DNA of 64,000 nucleotides from Eshraghiella sp964441705 (GTDB lineage Bacteria; Bacillota; Clostridia; Lachnospirales; Lachnospiraceae): NCBI GenBank assembly GCA_964441705.1, contig CAYTWF010000004.1, positions 1-64,000 of the forward strand. Reading direction: 5' to 3'. The notes under the pieces are model-generated. The model was not told the origin of the DNA, made no database searches, and worked only from the letters and a program-made list of their open reading frames with translations. Positions 34,995 through 43,794 of the stretch are shown piece by piece; the first letter of the stretch is position 1, and every line of letters begins with the position of its first letter. The translations under genes and the position numbers were made by a program.

Positions 34995-35576
34995 TTAGTC
35001 AAAATACCATACTATATACTGACCAATAACTATTAATCCTGCCAGTATGAGAATGATACCGCCGCTTCTGTATATCCTCTTATCCAGCTCGCCATTTCTG
35101 TAGCCTACAAATACTCCAAAAACTACAAGACCCAGTGTCATAATACATATCATTATCCCGACACTGACGGCATTGAGCATAAGGAATCCACATGCAACGC
35201 CTGCAAACAATGTATATATACTTGTGGATGCTGCAATTCCACAGGTTTTTCTGAAATCTATATCGGACCTGACCTCCGGAAGTGCTTTTCTGTAGTTGAG
35301 GACAAAAAGCTTTATTCCTCCAAGGCCTATTAATATTGCAGCTGATAAAATTGTCCATACCATTCTGGCATCAACAGACATTGCCTCAACATTGGGAATT
35401 GATGATATTCCATATCCTAATCCCATTGCAACTACCTGCCATCCACAGACAATAAGGCTCATAAGCACAAGACCTCTTGCCTTGACCTGCCCAAGAACTG
35501 AACCCTGTGATACTGCAATTGCAAATACATCAAAGGCCAGACCAAATCCTATTAGTATTGTTATAAATGTATTCAT
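34995..35576 (-). CDS. MntP-like (DUF204) membrane protein, putative manganese efflux pump
   Basis: Six-helix membrane protein of 193 residues with two internal three-helix repeats. The first membrane segment carries FDVFAIAVSQGSVLG and the fourth region GLGGIKLFVLNYRKAL. The conserved Asp in helix 1 (normally DAFAVS) is retained. Family knowledge: MntP exports Mn2+. It is the first gene of the lipid operon, 18 bases before a PlsC-type gene, which is an unexpected setting. A role in lipid export or ion balance cannot be excluded; the family match is only by pattern. Confidence 0.72.
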   Translation of the reverse strand: MNTFITILIGFGLAFDVFAIAVSQGSVLGQVKARGLVLMSLIVCGWQVVAMGLGYGISSIPNVEAMSVDARMVWTILSAAILIGLGGIKLFVLNYRKALPEVRSDIDFRKTCGIAASTSIYTLFAGVACGFLMLNAVSVGIMICIMTLGLVVFGVFVGYRNGELDKRIYRSGGIILILAGLIVIGQYIVWYFD

Positions 35577-35668
35577 AAAAATAAAACCTCACAATTATGA
35601 CTTTTTCCAAATCATACCTGTATAGATTACATAATAAGTATCAAATCCGCCATATACACTTTTCAAAA

Positions 35669-35697
35669 TTTGTATTTTCGGACTACATTTCAGTCAA
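35669..35697 (-). promoter_or_regulatory. Predicted promoter of the mntP-lipid operon
   Basis: On the minus strand TTGACT (35692-35697), a 17-base spacer and TACAAA (35669-35674) lie about 93 bases before the mntP-like start. The -35 box falls inside a 20-base palindrome (35684-35703), as expected for a repressor-controlled promoter. Confidence 0.6.
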
Positions 35698-35703
35698 AAT
35701 GTA
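35684..35703. promoter_or_regulatory. Candidate TetR operator 1 over the lipid-operon promoter
   Basis: TACATTT-CAGTCA-AAATGTA: perfect 7-base arms with a 6-base centre. It overlaps the -35 box of the lipid-operon promoter and lies next to a TetR-family gene. A second palindrome of the same arms and centre length lies 29 bp away. Confidence 0.65.
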
Positions 35704-35707
35704 AAAA

Positions 35708-35737
35708 GCGACTACATTTTCGCAAAAATGTAGTCGC
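35708..35737 (-). terminator. Terminator of tetR that also contains candidate operator 2
   Basis: GCGACTACATTTT (35708-35720) pairs perfectly with AAAATGTAGTCGC (35725-35737), followed on the minus strand by TTTTT. It lies 11 bases after the tetR stop, so it can end that transcript. Inside it, 35713-35732 is TACATTT-N6-AAATGTA, identical in arms and spacing to operator 1. Confidence 0.85.
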
Positions 35738-35748
35738 AATATAATTAA

Positions 35749-36300
35749 TTATTTAATTATCTCATAAAGAGTATGACTTGTAAGATAGCTGTAGGTATCC
35801 TTTAGCTGCTCTGATGACAGCTCATCAGACTCCTCTATCTCCAGCTTAAGCATGGAAATGAGACCACTTGCATAATACTGCGACACTACCCGGTGCGGCA
35901 TCTCATGCTCATAGGCCATAAGCTTCTTACCATCGGATGCCTGATTAAACACCTCTGACAAAAGCATAAGCAGGGTCTCGGCAAATCCATTCTGACCCTC
36001 AATCTCAAATGCTTTCCGATAATACTCCCTGTCCTCATAGAACCTGGAGAACAGAAAATCTATTGCCTGTTGAGAATTACCTTCATTCATCTGCTCTGAA
36101 ACATCATTCAGTACCTCATCCCTTAATATCCATTCCATAAGCTCATATTTGTCATGGAAATGATTATAAAATGTAGGTCTGATAACGCTTGCATGGTCAG
36201 TTATCATTTTAATTGTAATTTTATCGAAGGAGGTCTGCAGCATAAGCTCTTTAAAGCTATTGGCAATCAGTCTCTTCGTCAGCTCTTTTATTTGTTCCAT
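35749..36300 (-). CDS. TetR/AcrR-family transcriptional regulator
   Basis: The 183-residue protein has an N-terminal DNA-binding domain (about 5-55) with the helix-turn-helix in TIKMITDHASVIRPTFYNHFHDKYEL, written here as two adjoining parts. A C-terminal helical ligand domain resembles that of DhaS-like TetR proteins. It is encoded immediately upstream of the lipid operon in the same orientation and separated from it by a terminator. The two palindromes at 35684-35732 make it the probable repressor of that operon. Its own promoter seems to give a leaderless mRNA. The ligand is perhaps an acyl-CoA or acyl-ACP, by inference only. Confidence 0.88.
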   Translation of the reverse strand: MEQIKELTKRLIANSFKELMLQTSFDKITIKMITDHASVIRPTFYNHFHDKYELMEWILRDEVLNDVSEQMNEGNSQQAIDFLFSRFYEDREYYRKAFEIEGQNGFAETLLMLLSEVFNQASDGKKLMAYEHEMPHRVVSQYYASGLISMLKLEIEESDELSSEQLKDTYSYLTSHTLYEIIK

Positions 36301-36307
36301 AATTGAG

Positions 36308-36336
36308 TATTATATCAAAAAAAATTGATTTTGTCG
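36308..36336 (-). promoter_or_regulatory. Predicted promoter of tetR, apparently leaderless
   Basis: On the minus strand TCGACA, a 17-base spacer and a perfect TATAAT end 8 bases before the ATG at 36300. Transcription would begin at or within a base or two of the start codon, and no ribosome-binding site is present. Confidence 0.55.
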
Positions 36337-36357
36337 ACTTTTACATGCAACAACTTA

Positions 36358-38469
36358 TTATTCCTGTGTTACAAGGATTGTACCTGAGCATCCAGGCATT
36401 GTAACAGTAATTCTGCCATTAATTACCTCAATATCTGCTACGTCTGTCTGAAAGCTGTCATTACAGGTAAGTATTGCCTGATGCAGTCTGTCTTTTGTCC
36501 TGATTCCGCATTCCCACACGTTAAGCTGAATTGTCCGCTCATCCGCATTATTATTAATAATGGTTACTGCTCTGCTGCTTCCATAAAATCTTCCATAAGC
36601 AATTACATTATAATCACCTATAAGAGTCTTGAGTGAGCCCTTAACAAGCGCAGGATTGCTGCGATGAATCCCGATAACAGCCTTGTGGAAATCAATAAGC
36701 ATTCCATCCTCATGCCCCCATGGATATGACCTTCGATTGTCCGGGTCCGTCCAGCCGCACAGACCTGCTTCATCGCCATAATACACCGTAGGTGCTCCCG
36801 GCCATGTCATCTGAATAATTACAGCCTCCATAAATACAGACCTTGATACATTCTCCTCCGCAGCCTTAGGACCTCTTGATTCAGTTCTGCCCACTGTTCT
36901 ATTGGTTCTTGTAAGGAACCTTGAATGGTCATGGTTGGACAGCTCATTCATGGAAATTCTAACCGGAGCTCCACCCATTCTGGCCATATTATGTCTCATT
37001 GAGTCAAAAAAATATGCCGGATTTTCAATCTTATCCTGATTAAATGAATCACTGTGCTTTTCCATGCCAGTTAAAAACCATGTAATTGGTTCCATGAAAG
37101 CGTCATAATTCATAATTGTATCCCATTCTCCTCCGCACAGCCATGCATTGGAATCTCCATAATTCTCTGCCAGAATTACGGCATTGGGATTAGCCTCCTT
37201 CACCGCATTCCTGAACCTGCGCCAGAACTGGTGATTATATTCCTGACTGCAGCCCAAATCAGCAGCAACATCAAGTCTCCAGCCATCTACGTTATATGGC
37301 GGAGATACCCACTTACGTCCCACCTGCAGTATATATTCCTCAAGATTACGTGAGCCCTCATAATTAAGCTTTGGTAATGTATCATGACCCCACCAGCCAT
37401 TGTAGCTGCCATTATAAGGCCATGCATTCTGATTATTAAATTGAAAGAAATCCCTGTATGGACTGCCGGCATCAACGTATGCTCCCTTGGCAAAATCGCT
37501 GCTGCCTTCATAGATTCTTTCACGGTCAAGCCATTTATTAAAGGAACCACAATGATTAAATACACCATCAATGATAACCTTAATTCCTCTTTTATGCGCC
37601 TCATCTACAAGTCTTGCAAAAAGCTGGTTGCTGGCTTCGAGATTAGCAAGTCCTGTTACTCTCTTAATATACTTGCTGGCATGAGAATTATCCTTATCCC
37701 AGTCAGGCAGAGGTTCTCCGCCATCATCCACAATTTTACCAAAATGCGGGTCTATATAATCATAATCCTGAATATCATATTTATGATTAGAAGGAGAGAC
37801 GAAAAGTGGATTAAAATATATACACTGTATTCCCAGGTCTGCAATGTAATCCAGCTTCTGTATTACGCCCTCCAAATCTCCACCATAAAACTCCCTGACG
37901 CCCATGGTGGCAGGATATTTATCCCAATTGGTAACTCTGCTTACATGCTCTCCAATATATGAATATTCATTATCAACCACATCATTAGACTGATCCCCAT
38001 TATAGAATCTATCCACATATATCTGATAAATTACTGTTCCACGCACCCATTCAGGAGTGGTAAAGCCAGGATATATCATAAAGTTATAGAACTGATTAAG
38101 GTCATTACCTGCGCCCAGCTGTGTGTAAAATATTGTGGACTTTCCCGAGGTTATCTCAAAATAATACGATACCGGCTGGTCCTCAACATGAATTGTAACT
38201 GTATAATAATCAAAGTACTTATCCTTTGACGTTCTTTTCATTTTATGGTAATCACCATTGACTATTGCCGCAACCTTATCAACGTTGTATCTTACTGTTC
38301 TGAACTTAAGAATGACATCACTGTTCCTCTCAGGCTCGCATGGTATACGAAACTGCTCTGTTGCATCATGAAAAAGACCTCTTGCATTTAACACAGGTTT
38401 CATATTAGTAAGATACATCCACGCCTTTTCATAAGGCTGCATATTATCAAAATTCTTAATTATTTCCAT
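36358..38469 (-). CDS. GH13 alpha-amylase family enzyme (neopullulanase/cyclomaltodextrinase type)
   Basis: Glycoside hydrolase of 703 residues without signal peptide, so it probably acts on maltodextrins in the cytoplasm. An N-terminal beta-sandwich (about 20-125) precedes the catalytic barrel. The four GH13 regions are visible: DGVFNH, GWRLDVAADLG with the nucleophile Asp, VILAENYGD with the acid Glu, and ELSNHDHSRF with the transition-state Asp. A C-terminal beta domain follows (about 620-703). It has its own promoter (38513-38541) and no neighbouring transporter genes. Exact specificity (neopullulanase, cyclomaltodextrinase or maltogenic amylase) cannot be read by eye. Confidence 0.93.
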   Translation of the reverse strand: MEIIKNFDNMQPYEKAWMYLTNMKPVLNARGLFHDATEQFRIPCEPERNSDVILKFRTVRYNVDKVAAIVNGDYHKMKRTSKDKYFDYYTVTIHVEDQPVSYYFEITSGKSTIFYTQLGAGNDLNQFYNFMIYPGFTTPEWVRGTVIYQIYVDRFYNGDQSNDVVDNEYSYIGEHVSRVTNWDKYPATMGVREFYGGDLEGVIQKLDYIADLGIQCIYFNPLFVSPSNHKYDIQDYDYIDPHFGKIVDDGGEPLPDWDKDNSHASKYIKRVTGLANLEASNQLFARLVDEAHKRGIKVIIDGVFNHCGSFNKWLDRERIYEGSSDFAKGAYVDAGSPYRDFFQFNNQNAWPYNGSYNGWWGHDTLPKLNYEGSRNLEEYILQVGRKWVSPPYNVDGWRLDVAADLGCSQEYNHQFWRRFRNAVKEANPNAVILAENYGDSNAWLCGGEWDTIMNYDAFMEPITWFLTGMEKHSDSFNQDKIENPAYFFDSMRHNMARMGGAPVRISMNELSNHDHSRFLTRTNRTVGRTESRGPKAAEENVSRSVFMEAVIIQMTWPGAPTVYYGDEAGLCGWTDPDNRRSYPWGHEDGMLIDFHKAVIGIHRSNPALVKGSLKTLIGDYNVIAYGRFYGSSRAVTIINNNADERTIQLNVWECGIRTKDRLHQAILTCNDSFQTDVADIEVINGRITVTMPGCSGTILVTQE

Positions 38470-38512
38470 TAGGTATTCTCCAAATCTGTCAGGTTATAGC
38501 ACCCACCCCTCT

Positions 38513-38541
38513 ATTCTATATCCTAATCCTTATTCTTTCAA
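38513..38541 (-). promoter_or_regulatory. Predicted promoter of the GH13 gene
   Basis: TTGAAA (38536-38541), 17-base spacer, TAGAAT (38513-38518) on the minus strand, 44 bases before the start. Confidence 0.55.
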
Positions 38542-38560
38542 TAGCACAAACGAACAAAGT

Positions 38561-38592
38561 AAAAAGGACAGCTTCCGTTCGCTGTCCTTTTT
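38561..38592. terminator. Bidirectional terminator between ftsH and the GH13 gene
   Basis: AAAAAGGACAGC (38561-38572) pairs with GCTGTCCTTTTT (38581-38592) around an 8-base loop. A-run and T-run on both sides allow termination in either direction; on the minus strand it would end the ftsH transcript. The rest of the 38470-38768 gap holds the GH13 promoter and an AT-rich inverted repeat TGCACAAA (38687-38694)/TTTGTGCA (38717-38724). Confidence 0.88.
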
Positions 38593-38768
38593 GGAGAAGG
38601 TATTTCGTTTCTTATGGGGTGTAGTAAAACTATATAATGTATTGGGGGGTTACAAGTGTATTGTAGCAATAGCCTTAACTAAAGTGTGCACAAACATGTT
38701 TTTTTTAAAAAATTTTTTTGTGCAATTTATATAGCGCTTACCGCCGTTGTGGAAAATAGTATCTAATA

Positions 38769-40603
38769 TTATGCGTTTTCTGTAAATAATGCCTCAAACT
38801 CTTCTCTTGTTACCTTTTCCTTCTCAATAAGCAGCTCTGCGCAGTCATCAAGTATCTGTCTGTGTTCCTGAATAATACTTCTTGCCTTTGCATAGCTTTC
38901 ATCAATGATTCTCTTAACCTCTTCATCGATTGCAGTTGCAACCTCATCACCATATGGCTTAGCATGTGCAAGGTCTCTGCCAATGAATACCTCGTCCTCA
39001 TCAGAACCATAATTAATGAGACCTATTTTCTCCGAGAAACCATATTTGGTAACCATGTCTCTTGCTATCTGGGTTGCCTGCTTAATATCCTGTGACGCAC
39101 CGGTAGTTATATCATCAAATACAAGCTCCTCTGCCACACGTCCACCAAGTCCCACAACAATCTGCTGAAGCATCTTTCCCTTGGTATTGAACATTTCATC
39201 CTTTTCAGGCAGTGGCATTGTGTAGCCTGCTGCTCCTGAACCGGTAGGAATAATGGATATTGTATGAACAGGTCCAACATCAGGAAGCACATGGAATAAA
39301 ATAGCATGTCCTGATTCATGATATGCTGTAATTCTTTTTTCCTTGTCAGATATTACCTTGCTCTTCTTCTCTGCACCAATACCAACCTTAACAAAGGATC
39401 TTTCGATATCAGCCTGAGTTATATATGCTCTGTTATTTCTGGCTGCATAGATTGCAGCTTCATTCATAAGGTTCTCAAGGTCAGCACCTGTAAATCCGGC
39501 AGTTGTCTGCGCAATTGTGTCAAGATTAACATCCTCACTCATTGGCTTGCCCTTGGTGTGTACATTAAGAATCTCTCTTCTGCCCTTAACATCCGGTCTT
39601 CCAACAACTACCTTACGGTCAAATCTTCCTGGTCTTAATATTGCAGGGTCAAGAATATCAACTCTGTTGGTTGCAGCCATAACGATAATACCTGCATTAA
39701 CACCAAAGCCATCCATCTCAACCAGCATCTGGTTAAGTGTCTGCTCTCTCTCATCATGTCCGCCGCCCATTCCTGTACCTCTTCGTCTTGCAACGGCATC
39801 AATCTCATCAATAAATACAATACATGGTGCGTTCTTTTTGGCTTNNNNNNNNNNCCTACACCTACAAACATCTCAACAAAATCTGAACCGGATATGCTGA
39901 AGAAAGGAACTCCTGCCTCGCCTGCTACAGCCTTGGCAAGAAGTGTTTTACCTGTTCCCGGAGGACCCACAAGAATAACTCCCTTAGGGATTCTGGCTCC
40001 CAGGTCAATATATTTCTTAGGGCTCTTAAGGAAATCAACTATTTCATCCAGCTCTTCCTTCTCCTCTACAAGACCTGCAACATTGTTAAAATTAATATTA
40101 CGCGCCTTAGGGTCCATCAGCTTGGCACGGCTCTTACCAAAATTCATCATCTTGGCATTGGCACCACCACCGGCTGCCTGCCTGTTCATGAGAAGGAACA
40201 GGAAAATAATTATTACTCCAACTACAATAAATGGCAGAACAGTTGTAAGGAATACGCTGTCTCTTTTAACATCTCCAACAGCAAGCTTAACATCCGTCTT
40301 GGCATCATCATTGTATTCTATAACTGCATTAACTACTGCATCTGTATCTGTAACGTTAACGCTCTGGTTCTTACTGTCTGAATCAGCAAATTCAACAGAA
40401 ATAACACCTGTAGGAATCTCTTTATTCTGTGAAATTGTTACCTCTGATACCTTTCCCGAATTCAGGTCATCAAGAAAATTCACATATGAATAGCTGCTTA
40501 CTATTTTGGAATTCTGCCTGATTGCAAAAATAACAACAATTGCAATGACAATTATTATCATGTAAAAAACAAAGCCACTGCTTCTGGTCTTTTTATTATC
40601 CAA
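38769..40603 (-). CDS. ftsH: ATP-dependent zinc metalloprotease FtsH (interrupted by a run of Ns)
   Basis: Membrane AAA+ protease that degrades unstable membrane and regulatory proteins. The N-terminal part shows two membrane segments (about 10-28 and 108-126) around an extracytoplasmic domain, then Walker A in VGPPGTGKTLLAKAVAGEAG. Sequence after the Ns resumes with AKKNAPCIVFIDEID (Walker B), the second region of homology (ATNRVDILDPAILRPGRFD) and the zinc site HESGH. The Ns cover the conserved ASRVRDLFE stretch; both halves are uninterrupted, so the gene is probably intact. The start codon is TTG at 40603, preceded by AGGAGG. It follows hpt after 14 bases. Confidence 0.93.
39845..39854. 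other. Assembly gap (10 Ns) inside ftsH
   Basis: Ten Ns of arbitrary length. The two flanks of ftsH are in different frames across the gap as drawn. By comparison with the conserved FtsH sequence about 29 bases are missing, which restores the frame. Confidence 0.95.
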
Positions 40604-40617
40604 TTACTCTGCTCCTC

Positions 40618-41142
40618 CTAGTCAAATTTAACAACGCCAATATATGGCAGATTTCTGTATCTCTGGTCGTAATCAAGACCGTAGCCTACTACAAATTCAT
40701 CTGGTATCCTAAATCCCACGTAGTCCACATTAACGTCCTTTACAACTCTTCTCTCCGGCTTATCCAAAAGTGTACAAAGCTTAATGCTTGCCGGGTTACG
40801 CTGCTTAAATATCTCCAGCAGATGGCTTAGGGTTCTGCCTGAATCAATGATATCCTCTACAATAATAACATCCTTACCCTCAAGTGGCTCATCAAGGTCC
40901 TTAACAATCTTGACAATTCCGCTTGATGAGGTACCTGCTCCATAGCTTGAAACAGACATGAAATCAAGACTTACAGGAACAGTTACACGCTTGGCAAGCT
41001 CACACATAAATGGTGCCCCACCCTTAAGAATACATATCATATGTATTGTTTTGCCCTGATAATCTTCACTTATCTGCTTGCCTATGGCTGCAATTCTGTC
41101 ATCAACTTCCTGCTCAGAAAGCAGGATTTCAACTCTCTCCAT
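40618..41142 (-). CDS. hpt: Hypoxanthine phosphoribosyltransferase
   Basis: Purine salvage enzyme of 174 residues that makes IMP/GMP from hypoxanthine or guanine and PRPP. The PRPP-binding motif is VIIVEDIIDSGRTLSHLL, and the ILKGGAPFM loop and the C-terminal VGYGLDYDQRYRNLPYIG are typical. Its start overlaps the tilS end by 14 bases, and ftsH follows after 14 bases. This tilS-hpt-ftsH order is conserved in Firmicutes. Confidence 0.96.
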   Translation of the reverse strand: MERVEILLSEQEVDDRIAAIGKQISEDYQGKTIHMICILKGGAPFMCELAKRVTVPVSLDFMSVSSYGAGTSSSGIVKIVKDLDEPLEGKDVIIVEDIIDSGRTLSHLLEIFKQRNPASIKLCTLLDKPERRVVKDVNVDYVGFRIPDEFVVGYGLDYDQRYRNLPYIGVVKFD

Positions 41143-42508
41143 TAGTTTGTCCTCCGTATTGAACTTTAAGTATTCTGACCGTGGAATCAGTTACCTTGTA
41201 TTCGGCACTTATTCTTTCTCCCACAATCCATAATATATGACTTCCCTCTGCCAGGAGAATGCATTCATCTCTTCTGCGCTGGGGAATCTTTTCATCAATA
41301 AAATACTGCTTTAGTTTTTTATGATGTCCCGCTGAATCAATTGCTACATAGTCTCCAGCCTTTCTGTTACGCAACTGCAGACCAATCTTTATTTTATCAT
41401 AATCAAAACATTTCGTATAGACTTCATTTGTGATTTTTTTGTCAAATGTCCACTCCTCTACTGAAAAAGTGAAGCTTTTTCCACTATTCCACAGCTCTAC
41501 GGTGGATGGTACTGTTACATCCACAGGTTCATGCTGTGTTCCAATTCCGGTACTTATATATATACCGTCGGAATTTTTCCTGGCAGTAATGTTCTTCCTT
41601 ATTACAGCAGACCGTCCACTCTGGTTATCAAGCAGCTCCATAACCTCATCAACATGGGCATTACTTATGTCCTTCAATCCCCCGGCAGCACTTCCTATAG
41701 CCATATATACCACCCGTCCGGCAATATATCTGTCCAGATTTTCAAGACCATATAAAAGTATTCCGTCTTTTTCCTGCTTAACACAGCTGTTATAGGCCTG
41801 TCTGGTTATACGGTCCAAATAGCTTTCTGCCTCTCCTGCCCTTAAAGCCATAGCCGCAATATTGCCAACTGCATTAGAATTAATATTCTCAGTTATATAT
41901 GGAATCAGCTCATTGCGAATCCGGTTACGGCTGTAGTCTGATTCCGCATTAGTGCTGTCATTAACATATTCAATATCGTGTCTTTTATCATAAGCTTCTA
42001 TCTCTTCCCGCAGGCAGCATAAAAGCGGTCTGATTATTATACCATTAACAGGCTGCATACCTCTCATTCCTCTAATGGAGCTTCCGCGGCACATGTTAAA
42101 AATAACGGTTTCTGCCTGGTCATTCATGTGGTGGGCAACTGCAATTACGCTTCCTCTGGTCTTCGCCTCTCTGCTAAAGGCTTCGTATCTCAGCTGACGG
42201 CCAGCCTCTTCACAGGTAAGGTTATGCTGGCTGGCATATTCCGGTACATTATAATAATATTCCTTAAGCTCTATATTACGGGAGCTGCACAACTGCCTGC
42301 ACATATCCCTATCCCGGTCAGCCTCTGCTCCACGAATCCCATGGTGCACATGAACAGCTGTGATTGTGTATCCATAAGTATCTCTCATTCTGTCAAGTAT
42401 ATCCAGAAGACACACTGAATCAGCGCCGCCGGATAGACCTGCTACCACATGACTGCACTTTTCAAGCATTCTGTTCTTCTGTACATATTTTAACACCCGG
42501 TTATACAT
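41129..42508 (-). CDS. tilS: tRNA(Ile)-lysidine synthetase
   Basis: ATP-dependent enzyme that modifies C34 of tRNA-Ile(CAU) to lysidine, enabling AUA decoding; essential in most bacteria. The PP-loop SGGADS lies near residue 25 in AGLSGGADSVCLLDIL. The linker and C-terminal substrate domain (about 370-459, KAGDYVAIDSAGHHKKLKQY) are present. Length of 459 residues is normal. It overlaps hpt by 14 bases and lies 43 bases after the spoIIE-like gene. Confidence 0.95.
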   Translation of the reverse strand: MYNRVLKYVQKNRMLEKCSHVVAGLSGGADSVCLLDILDRMRDTYGYTITAVHVHHGIRGAEADRDRDMCRQLCSSRNIELKEYYYNVPEYASQHNLTCEEAGRQLRYEAFSREAKTRGSVIAVAHHMNDQAETVIFNMCRGSSIRGMRGMQPVNGIIIRPLLCCLREEIEAYDKRHDIEYVNDSTNAESDYSRNRIRNELIPYITENINSNAVGNIAAMALRAGEAESYLDRITRQAYNSCVKQEKDGILLYGLENLDRYIAGRVVYMAIGSAAGGLKDISNAHVDEVMELLDNQSGRSAVIRKNITARKNSDGIYISTGIGTQHEPVDVTVPSTVELWNSGKSFTFSVEEWTFDKKITNEVYTKCFDYDKIKIGLQLRNRKAGDYVAIDSAGHHKKLKQYFIDEKIPQRRRDECILLAEGSHILWIVGERISAEYKVTDSTVRILKVQYGGQTNGES

Positions 42509-42551
42509 TACTTATCTCATTTCTTTTTACTTGATATACAAGCAATATACT

Positions 42552-43664
42552 TTATTCGTTATTATTATGCAAGTTTTTTGTCCTCCATACACCTGTTACA
42601 AGCACAGTCATATCGTCCCTGCGCTGCCCAGTTTCATAGAAAAGCACCTCCTCCAGAATATTGTCCGCCAGCTTCTGAGGGCTGGTGTGATTCTGTGCCG
42701 CTTCGTCTATTATCCTTGCAAATTGCTGTTCCTTATCATAAAAAGGAATGGCATCAATAACACCATCACTTATCATTACCACATACTCCCCGTCATTAAT
42801 CTTAACATCCGTAACATCCTCACCAGCCTCCTCTATAACTCCGGCAGGCAGCGAAGATGGTTTGATAATTCTGACTCCATCCACTCCCATTACAAAGGAT
42901 GCCGCAGCGCCAAGCTTAATAAACCTGCAGGTTCCACTGTTAAGGTCAAAGCCTGCAATATCAATTGTAACCGGATTATCCTCATCACGAAAGGATAGAG
43001 CACTGTTAATCAGACCCGCAGTGGTTCTCTCTGAAAATCCGGCGTCAGTAAACTGTTCAACAAGCTCCATAACCATTTTGCTTGTCTGCTCTGCACGTTC
43101 TCCTGTCCCCATTCCATCGGCAATTCCTGCCACTGCGTGTCCATTGCTGCTGTGTGTAAAAGTAAAAGAATCCCCTGATACAATATTTTTGTGCTTACTA
43201 ATGCCTGCATGTCCATTAAGAACATAGTACATCGGAGACTCTTCAAGAACTATCTCAACCGGCTTGTCCCCTACCGTAATCCGGCAGCCCTTAACAGGCA
43301 CATAGCTTTTCCCCATTCCCTCACTTATTATCTGCGCCAGCTCCTGAGTCATTGCACAACCATGCTTAGCCATGTGAAGCTTTATGGCTATATCAATCTG
43401 CCCATTGCCCTTATGATAAAAAAATATGGAATCCGTTTTAATTCCATAATTCATCAATCTTTTTCTGATAATTCTGCCCTTATCCTCATAATCCGGACAT
43501 ATATCCGTTCCCGTGCCTGCAACCTCCTCCAGCATACCTGCCACCTCTTCAAGCTGGGATGCATACACCTGTGAAGCTCCCCCTGCTGAATATACCTTCA
43601 CAAGCTTTCTAAGACTTTTTGCAGTTTCCAGTATTCTTATCTGTGAATAAGATATATCAATCAT
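42552..43664 (-). CDS. SpoIIE-type PP2C phosphatase lacking the membrane domain
   Basis: Serine phosphatase of 370 residues matching the regulatory and catalytic C-terminal half of SpoIIE. The PPM/PP2C metal motifs are visible in AVAGIADGMGTGERA and in VVMISDGVIDA. The preceding central segment (about 20-190, ISEGMGKSYVPVKG) is the SpoIIE regulatory region. The roughly 300-residue ten-helix membrane domain of classical SpoIIE is absent. The ATG at 43664 is chosen because GGAGAAAGGA precedes it. Its place between divIC and tilS is where spoIIE lies in Bacillus and Clostridium, so it is the positional homologue. Confidence 0.9.
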   Translation of the reverse strand: MIDISYSQIRILETAKSLRKLVKVYSAGGASQVYASQLEEVAGMLEEVAGTGTDICPDYEDKGRIIRKRLMNYGIKTDSIFFYHKGNGQIDIAIKLHMAKHGCAMTQELAQIISEGMGKSYVPVKGCRITVGDKPVEIVLEESPMYYVLNGHAGISKHKNIVSGDSFTFTHSSNGHAVAGIADGMGTGERAEQTSKMVMELVEQFTDAGFSERTTAGLINSALSFRDEDNPVTIDIAGFDLNSGTCRFIKLGAAASFVMGVDGVRIIKPSSLPAGVIEEAGEDVTDVKINDGEYVVMISDGVIDAIPFYDKEQQFARIIDEAAQNHTSPQKLADNILEEVLFYETGQRRDDMTVLVTGVWRTKNLHNNNE

Positions 43665-43765
43665 TATAATATGTCCTTTCTCCTCTCGGATTAGCAACTT
43701 ATTATATGACATATCCAGTGACATATTGTGTCATAATATGGAGCCTGTAGACCTAAATTTTCCGA

Positions 43766-43792
43766 CAAAAATGACGTCCACAAGGACGCCAT
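43766..43792 (-). terminator. Terminator downstream of divIC
   Basis: On the minus strand ATGGCGTCC pairs with GGACGTCAT (43771-43792), one mismatch, followed by TTTTTGTC. It lies 3 bases after the divIC stop. Confidence 0.8.
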
Positions 43793-43794
43793 AA

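Noticed and set aside
38687..38724. Strong terminator for ftsH at TGCACAAA/TTTGTGCA
   Set aside because: The loop is long and AT-rich with A/T runs inside; the hairpin at 38561-38592 is a better candidate.
39635..39900. Frameshifted ftsH pseudogene
   Set aside because: The break lies exactly at ten Ns; both flanks encode well-conserved FtsH.
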